NCBI RefSeq assembly: GCF_003386285.1
Contig: NZ_QPNC01000031.1
Coordinates: forward strand, 45,314 to 109,313
Length of the DNA stretch: 64,000 bases
Reading direction: 5' to 3'
Source: Nocardiopsis sp. FIRDI 009
GTDB taxonomy: Bacteria; Actinomycetota; Actinomycetes; Streptosporangiales; Streptosporangiaceae
Both the position numbers and the translations under genes were made by a program. Positions 60,239-64,000 of the stretch are shown here, in pieces. The notes under the pieces are model-generated. The model was not told the DNA's origin. It ran no database searches and saw only the letters and a program-made list of their open reading frames with translations. The first letter of the stretch is position 1; every line of letters starts with the position of its first letter.

Positions 60239-62707
60239 TTGTCTGGGCTCAACCTCGCCGCCGAAGGCGGCATGGCCCTAGCTTTGGAAGGCACCGACTT
60301 CACACTCGTCATCGTCGTCATGGCGGTGGCGCTCCTGGCCCTCGCCGTCGCGGGGATGCTGGTGCGTGAGGTCCTCGCCGCCGGGCAGGGCACCGAGCGA
60401 ATGCAGAACATCGCGGTCGCCGTTCAGGAAGGAGCGGCCGCCTATCTCAAACGACAGTTCCGAACCCTCGCGGTCTTCGTCGTCGTGATCCCCCTCCTCC
60501 TGCTGCTGCTTCCCGCGGAGTCCTGGGGCATCGCGATCGGCCGTTCCCTCTTCTTCGCCCTGGGCGCCCTGCTGTCGGCGGCCACCGGCTTCATCGGCAT
60601 GTGGCTGGCGGTACGCGGCAACGTACGGGTCGCCGCGGCCGCGCGCGGCGGTGACGAGGCGGCCGGCCGGTCTGCGATGCGCATCGCCTTCCGCACCGGC
60701 GGCGTCGCGGGCATGATCACCGTCGGGCTCGGCCTGTTCGGCGCCGCGACCGTCGTCCTCCTCTACCGGGGGGACGCGCCGATCGTCCTGGAGGGCTTCG
60801 GCTTCGGGGCCGCGCTCCTGGCCATGTTCATGCGTGTCGGCGGCGGAATCTTCACGAAGGCGGCGGACGTCGGCGCCGACCTCGTCGGCAAGGTCGAACA
60901 GGGCATCCCGGAGGACGACCCGCGCAACGCCGCCACCATCGCCGACAACGTCGGGGACAACGTGGGCGACTGCGCGGGCATGGCCGCCGACCTGTTCGAG
61001 TCCTACGCCGTCGTGCTCGTGGCCTCGCTCATCCTCGGCCGGGTCGCGTTCGGCACCGAGGGACTGGTGTTCCCGCTGCTGGTCCCGATGATCGGTGTCG
61101 TCACCGCGATCATCGGCATCTTCATCGTCGCGCCCCGCACCCGGGACAGGACGGCGATGTCGGCGATCAACCGCGGCTTCTTCGTCTCCGCCGGGATCTC
61201 GGCGGTCCTCGTCGTCGGCACGGCGTTCTGGTACCTGCCCGACAGCGTCGACGGGCTGTCCGGCGTCAGCCCGACGGTGGTGGAGGAGATCGCCGCCGCG
61301 GGAACCGACCCGAACCCGCGCGTCATCGCCGTCGCCGCGGTCCTCATCGGTCTGGTCCTGGCCGCCGCCATCCAGCTGCTCACCGGGTACTTCACCGAGA
61401 CCGACCGGCGTCCGGTGCGGGAGATCGGCGACAGCTCGAAGACCGGTGCGGCGACCGTCGTCCTGTCCGGTATCTCGGTCGGCCTGGAATCGGCCGTCTA
61501 CTCCGCCCTGCTTATCGCGGGCGCCGTCTACGCCGCCTTCCTCCTCGGGGGCGGCTCCATCACGCTGAGCCTGTTCGCCGTCGCGCTCGCGGGCACGGGG
61601 CTGCTCACCACCGTCGGCATCATCGTCGCGATGGACACCTTCGGTCCGGTGTCCGACAACGCCCAGGGCATCGCGGAGATGTCCGGCGACGTCGAAGGCA
61701 AGGGCGCCGACGTGCTCACCAGTCTCGACGCGGTGGGCAACACGACCAAGGCGATCACCAAGGGCATCGCGATCGCGACCGCCGTGCTGGCCGCGACCGC
61801 GCTCTTTGGAGCCTTCCGCACCTCGGTGCAGGAACAGCTGACCATCGCCGACGCGGGGGCGGACGCCTTCTCCCTCTCCCTGGACCGGCCGGACGTGCTG
61901 GTCGGCGTCATCATCGGCGCGAGCGTCGTGTTCTTCTTCTCGGGACTGGCCATCATGGCGGTCGGCAGGGCGGCAGGCCGCGTCGTCCTGGAGGTGCGGG
62001 ACCAGTTCCGCACCCGGCCGGGGATCATGGACGGAAGCGAGAAGCCGGAGTACGCGCGCGTCGTCGACATCTGCACCAAGGACTCGCTGCGGGAGCTGGT
62101 CACTCCGGGCCTGTTGGCGGTCTTCGCCCCGATCGCCGTCGGATTCGCGCTCGGTTACGCCCCGCTCGGCGCCTTCCTCGGCGGCGCCATCGCCGCGGGT
62201 GTGCTCATGGCGGTGTTCCTCGCCAACTCCGGCGGTGCGTGGGACAACGCCAAGAAGCTGGTCGAGGACGGGCACCACGGAGGCAAGGGCTCGGAGGCCC
62301 ACGAGGCCACGGTCATCGGGGACACGGTCGGCGACCCCTTCAAGGACACCGCGGGACCGGCGATCAACCCGCTGTTGAAGGTGATGAACCTGGTAGCGCT
62401 GATCGTGGCGCCCAGTGTGGTCATCTACGCCGACAACATCGCGCTGCGGGTGGGTGTGACGGTGGTCGCCGTCGGCGTGCTCGTCGGCGCGGTGCTGTGG
62501 TCGAAGAGCCGCGGATCCGGAACGGAGACCGACCTGGCGGGGGGCGGCGGCTCGGCCGCGCCGAAGGGCGCCCCCGAGGTCGAGGGCGGTGACAGGGCCG
62601 CCACGGACGGCGGGTCCGGGGAGAAGGACGACGCGGTGGAGAGCGAGAGCGGGAACGTCGAGGCCGACCGCAGGGAGGAGGCCCGCGCCGGAGAGGGCAA
62701 GAGCTAG
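60239..62707 (+). CDS. hppA: Membrane-bound proton-translocating pyrophosphatase
   Basis: An 822-residue membrane pyrophosphatase with about 16 transmembrane helices. The catalytic signature ADVGADLVGKVEQGIPEDDP is followed by DNVGDNVGDCAGM, and a late GKGSEAHEATVIGDTVGDPF contributes further substrate Asp residues. The sequence GNTTKAITKG carries the Lys that marks the K+-independent subclass. It couples PPi hydrolysis to H+ export across the membrane. TTG 60239 has AAGGAGGACGGA directly before it. A charged, low-complexity C-terminal tail (last about 65 residues) is unusual. A terminator hairpin follows at 62741. Confidence 0.96.
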   Translation: MSGLNLAAEGGMALALEGTDFTLVIVVMAVALLALAVAGMLVREVLAAGQGTERMQNIAVAVQEGAAAYLKRQFRTLAVFVVVIPLLLLLLPAESWGIAIGRSLFFALGALLSAATGFIGMWLAVRGNVRVAAAARGGDEAAGRSAMRIAFRTGGVAGMITVGLGLFGAATVVLLYRGDAPIVLEGFGFGAALLAMFMRVGGGIFTKAADVGADLVGKVEQGIPEDDPRNAATIADNVGDNVGDCAGMAADLFESYAVVLVASLILGRVAFGTEGLVFPLLVPMIGVVTAIIGIFIVAPRTRDRTAMSAINRGFFVSAGISAVLVVGTAFWYLPDSVDGLSGVSPTVVEEIAAAGTDPNPRVIAVAAVLIGLVLAAAIQLLTGYFTETDRRPVREIGDSSKTGAATVVLSGISVGLESAVYSALLIAGAVYAAFLLGGGSITLSLFAVALAGTGLLTTVGIIVAMDTFGPVSDNAQGIAEMSGDVEGKGADVLTSLDAVGNTTKAITKGIAIATAVLAATALFGAFRTSVQEQLTIADAGADAFSLSLDRPDVLVGVIIGASVVFFFSGLAIMAVGRAAGRVVLEVRDQFRTRPGIMDGSEKPEYARVVDICTKDSLRELVTPGLLAVFAPIAVGFALGYAPLGAFLGGAIAAGVLMAVFLANSGGAWDNAKKLVEDGHHGGKGSEAHEATVIGDTVGDPFKDTAGPAINPLLKVMNLVALIVAPSVVIYADNIALRVGVTVVAVGVLVGAVLWSKSRGSGTETDLAGGGGSAAPKGAPEVEGGDRAATDGGSGEKDDAVESESGNVEADRREEARAGEGKS

Positions 62708-62740
62708 GAGTTCGGTCGCGGCACCCTTCCGGCCCCTTCC

Positions 62741-62777
62741 GGGGGACCGTTCCAGGAGGATTCGGGAACGGTCCCCC
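62741..62777 (+). terminator. Hairpin after hppA
   Basis: GGGGGACCGTTCC and complement, 13 bp, around an 11-nt loop 34 bp downstream of the stop codon. Confidence 0.8.
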
Positions 62778-62971
62778 GTGCGGGGGCCGCGAAAACCACC
62801 GTGAGCACGAGGACGTGGCCGTCCGGGGGAGCCCGGGCGGCCACGTCGCGTGTGCGGACCTAACCTGGAGGGGCGGGACCGTAGCACCCTCGTGTGCGCC
62901 GGTCGTGTACGTCGGACGCGCGGGCGTGGACGGCGGGAGACCTGGCGGGCGTGGCATGAGGAGGGTTCCCG

Positions 62972-63064
62972 GTGACGGGGTTGAAGGGGCTGGCGACGAT
63001 CGTGGGGATCATGGTCGCCTTCATCGGCGGGCTGGCCGTGATCGCGACGGTGTTGGCCGGATGA
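62972..63064 (+). CDS. 30-aa hydrophobic microprotein coupled to the SixA gene
   Basis: A short GTG-started gene encoding a 30-residue peptide, MTGLKGLATIVGIMVAFIGG then LAVIATVLAG, which is one transmembrane helix. AGGAGG lies about 9 nt upstream and the stop overlaps the sixA start (ATGA), so it has its own ribosome-binding site and translational coupling. It is below the size most gene finders call. Role unknown; as a leader or small membrane partner it could anchor or control the phosphatase. Confidence 0.6.
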   Translation: MTGLKGLATIVGIMVAFIGGLAVIATVLAG

Positions 63065-63543
63065 GCCGCACACTCCTGCTCATGCGGCACGCCCGAGCCG
63101 AGCCCGGTCACGGGGGCCGCGACTTCGACCGCGCACTCGACGACACCGGCCGGGGGCAGGCGGAGGAGGTCGGCCGACTCCTCGCGGCGCGCGGGTACGA
63201 GCCGGACCACGTCCTCTGTTCGGCGGCGCTGCGGACGCGGCAGACGTTGGACGGGGTCCTGGGCGCGATGGGTCCGGGCGTGGCTCCGGAGGTGGACTAC
63301 TCCGAGGCGGTGTACTCGGCGGGGGTCGACTCGCTCCTGGAGCTCGTGAACTACGTCGACCCCGACGCGCGGACGCTGCTCGTGGTCGCGCACAACCCGA
63401 CGGTCGCCCAGCTGGCGGCGGCGTTCGTCGGCCATGAGGCGCTGGCGTCGTTCGCTCCCGCGACCGTGGCCGCGGTGGAGCTGGACGTCGAGTGGCTGTA
63501 CGCGGCGCCGGGGACCGGTGAGGGTGTGCTCCTCAACCGGTGA
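63061..63543 (+). CDS. sixA: SixA-type histidine phosphatase
   Basis: A 160-residue histidine phosphatase superfamily protein. The RHG motif is LLLMRHARAEPG (about 5-16), with the phospho-accepting His10. CSAALRTRQT (53-62) supplies the second Arg, and the second catalytic His is in VVAHNPTVAQLA (108-119). SixA proteins dephosphorylate phosphohistidines of His-containing phosphotransfer domains in signalling or PTS systems. The ATG overlaps the stop of the 30-aa gene. It is the last protein gene before the tandem promoters. Confidence 0.9.
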   Translation: MSRTLLLMRHARAEPGHGGRDFDRALDDTGRGQAEEVGRLLAARGYEPDHVLCSAALRTRQTLDGVLGAMGPGVAPEVDYSEAVYSAGVDSLLELVNYVDPDARTLLVVAHNPTVAQLAAAFVGHEALASFAPATVAAVELDVEWLYAAPGTGEGVLLNR

Positions 63544-63659
63544 CGAGGGGCTTCCGGCACCGGCATGACCGGTGGGCGGACATGTGGTCGCGGACCACAT
63601 GTCGGGACGGGACACGCGATGCCCGGTGAGACTGTGAGCCAGGACACGCGGATATTGGT

Positions 63660-63688
63660 TTGCCGGACCGTGCGTGCGGCGGTAGTGT
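63660..63688 (+). promoter_or_regulatory. Promoter P1 of a probable rRNA operon
   Basis: TTGCCG, a 17-nt spacer and TAGTGT fit a housekeeping actinobacterial promoter. A GAGTCGCTTC segment follows 6 bases after the -10 (63694-63703); the same segment follows P2. Confidence 0.55.
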
Positions 63689-63831
63689 TCTCCGAGTCGC
63701 TTCCGGACGGCCCAAGGCCGCGAGGTGCGGCGGATCGACGCTGAGCGAAACGAACGCGAGATCTACGCGGGCGTGCCAGCACATCCACTCTTCTCCTGGT
63801 CCTGACGGATCGAGCACGCGCTCGGTATGTG

Positions 63832-63851
63832 TAGGATCGGGGAGTCGCTTC
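63832..63851 (+). promoter_or_regulatory. Promoter-like P2 (TAGGAT) with repeated start region
   Basis: TAGGAT at 63832-63837 resembles a -10 element and is followed by the same GAGTCGCTTC (63842-63851) as P1. The -35 is not obvious. The duplicated start sequence points to tandem rRNA-type promoters. Confidence 0.5.
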
Positions 63852-63938
63852 GGAAACCCGAATGGACGAATCCGTCCAGCAGGGTGGATGGAGCACAACG
63901 GGTGCTTTACCCCGTTCGGTTGATCCGAAACCGCCGAT

Positions 63939-63967
63939 TTGGCGGGACACGGAACACCTGATAAAGT
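63939..63967 (+). promoter_or_regulatory. Promoter P3 of a probable rRNA operon
   Basis: TTGGCG, a 17-nt spacer and TAAAGT. The context CCTGATAAAGTAAAG is like promoters directly upstream of 16S rRNA in actinomycetes. The window ends 33 bases later, so the 16S gene would be beyond it. Confidence 0.6.
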
Positions 63968-64000
63968 AAAGACACAACAAAGCGGAAACGCAGACGCCTT

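Overview
The window is 64 kb of very GC-rich actinobacterial chromosome. GTG and TTG starts, ATGA gene overlaps, an AfsR/SARP regulator, BldG, a Tad pilus locus, a K+-independent H+-pyrophosphatase and the gene order around ponA/arsA/crp/nth/marP/acs all point to a filamentous actinomycete. A Nocardiopsis-like member of Streptosporangiales or a Streptomyces relative is my inference; no 16S sequence is visible. The right half carries the same gene set as the M. tuberculosis Rv3649-Rv3682 neighbourhood, in rearranged order.

Layout. (1) 1-4.3 kb is the right end of an integrated actinomycete conjugative element: the tail of a TraB/FtsK translocase, three small membrane proteins, a RepSA-like initiator, Xis and a tyrosine integrase ending beside a tRNA-Ser(UGA) gene. 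(2) 4.4-12.1 kb holds allantoicase, a LysR regulator, a thioesterase, a DnaN paralogue followed by a DnaA-box cluster, a DUF2786 protein, Nudix and small membrane proteins. (3) 12.5-22.5 kb holds a 79-aa protein, a 999-aa SARP regulator, an MpaB-family oxygenase, a secreted AA10 chitin-type LPMO, a DUF418 protein, a reductase/HxlR divergent pair and two proline-rich membrane proteins. (4) 22.5-29.9 kb is a catabolic island: PfkB kinase, IclR and KDPG aldolase leftward; amidohydrolase, fold-III PLP enzyme, RidA and a sodium:solute symporter rightward, around a shared IclR-like operator. (5) 30.0-31.1 kb is a decayed HxlR/RidA pair next to tRNA-Pro(CGG). (6) 31.1-45 kb holds housekeeping and envelope genes: metallophosphoesterase, YqeY, a class A PBP with PASTA, two ArsA-like ATPases, RidA, Nudix, an MBL hydrolase, Crp, endonuclease III, a CoA-type Nudix, MarP protease, an anti-sigma kinase and BldG. 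(7) 45.2-53.6 kb holds an MrfA-like helicase and the Tad pilus genes. (8) 53.6-64 kb holds an apparent Ms1/6S-like RNA, a degenerate Fic-like protein, Acs, a holin-X-like protein, an EphE-like hydrolase, DUF309, HppA, a 30-aa microprotein, a SixA phosphatase, and tandem promoters that probably drive an rRNA operon just beyond the edge.

The most interesting functional reading joins regions 3 and 4. A chitin-oxidising LPMO releases N-acetylglucosaminic acid ends, and the island encodes every class of enzyme needed to deacetylate, dehydrate/deaminate, phosphorylate and cleave such an acid to pyruvate and glyceraldehyde 3-phosphate. RidA would protect against the enamine intermediate and the symporter would import the acid. 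This is an inference from gene content.

Gene calls rest on reading translated sequence, start-site context and family motifs; nothing was searched. Starts are given where a Shine-Dalgarno or overlap supports them, and doubtful ones are marked.
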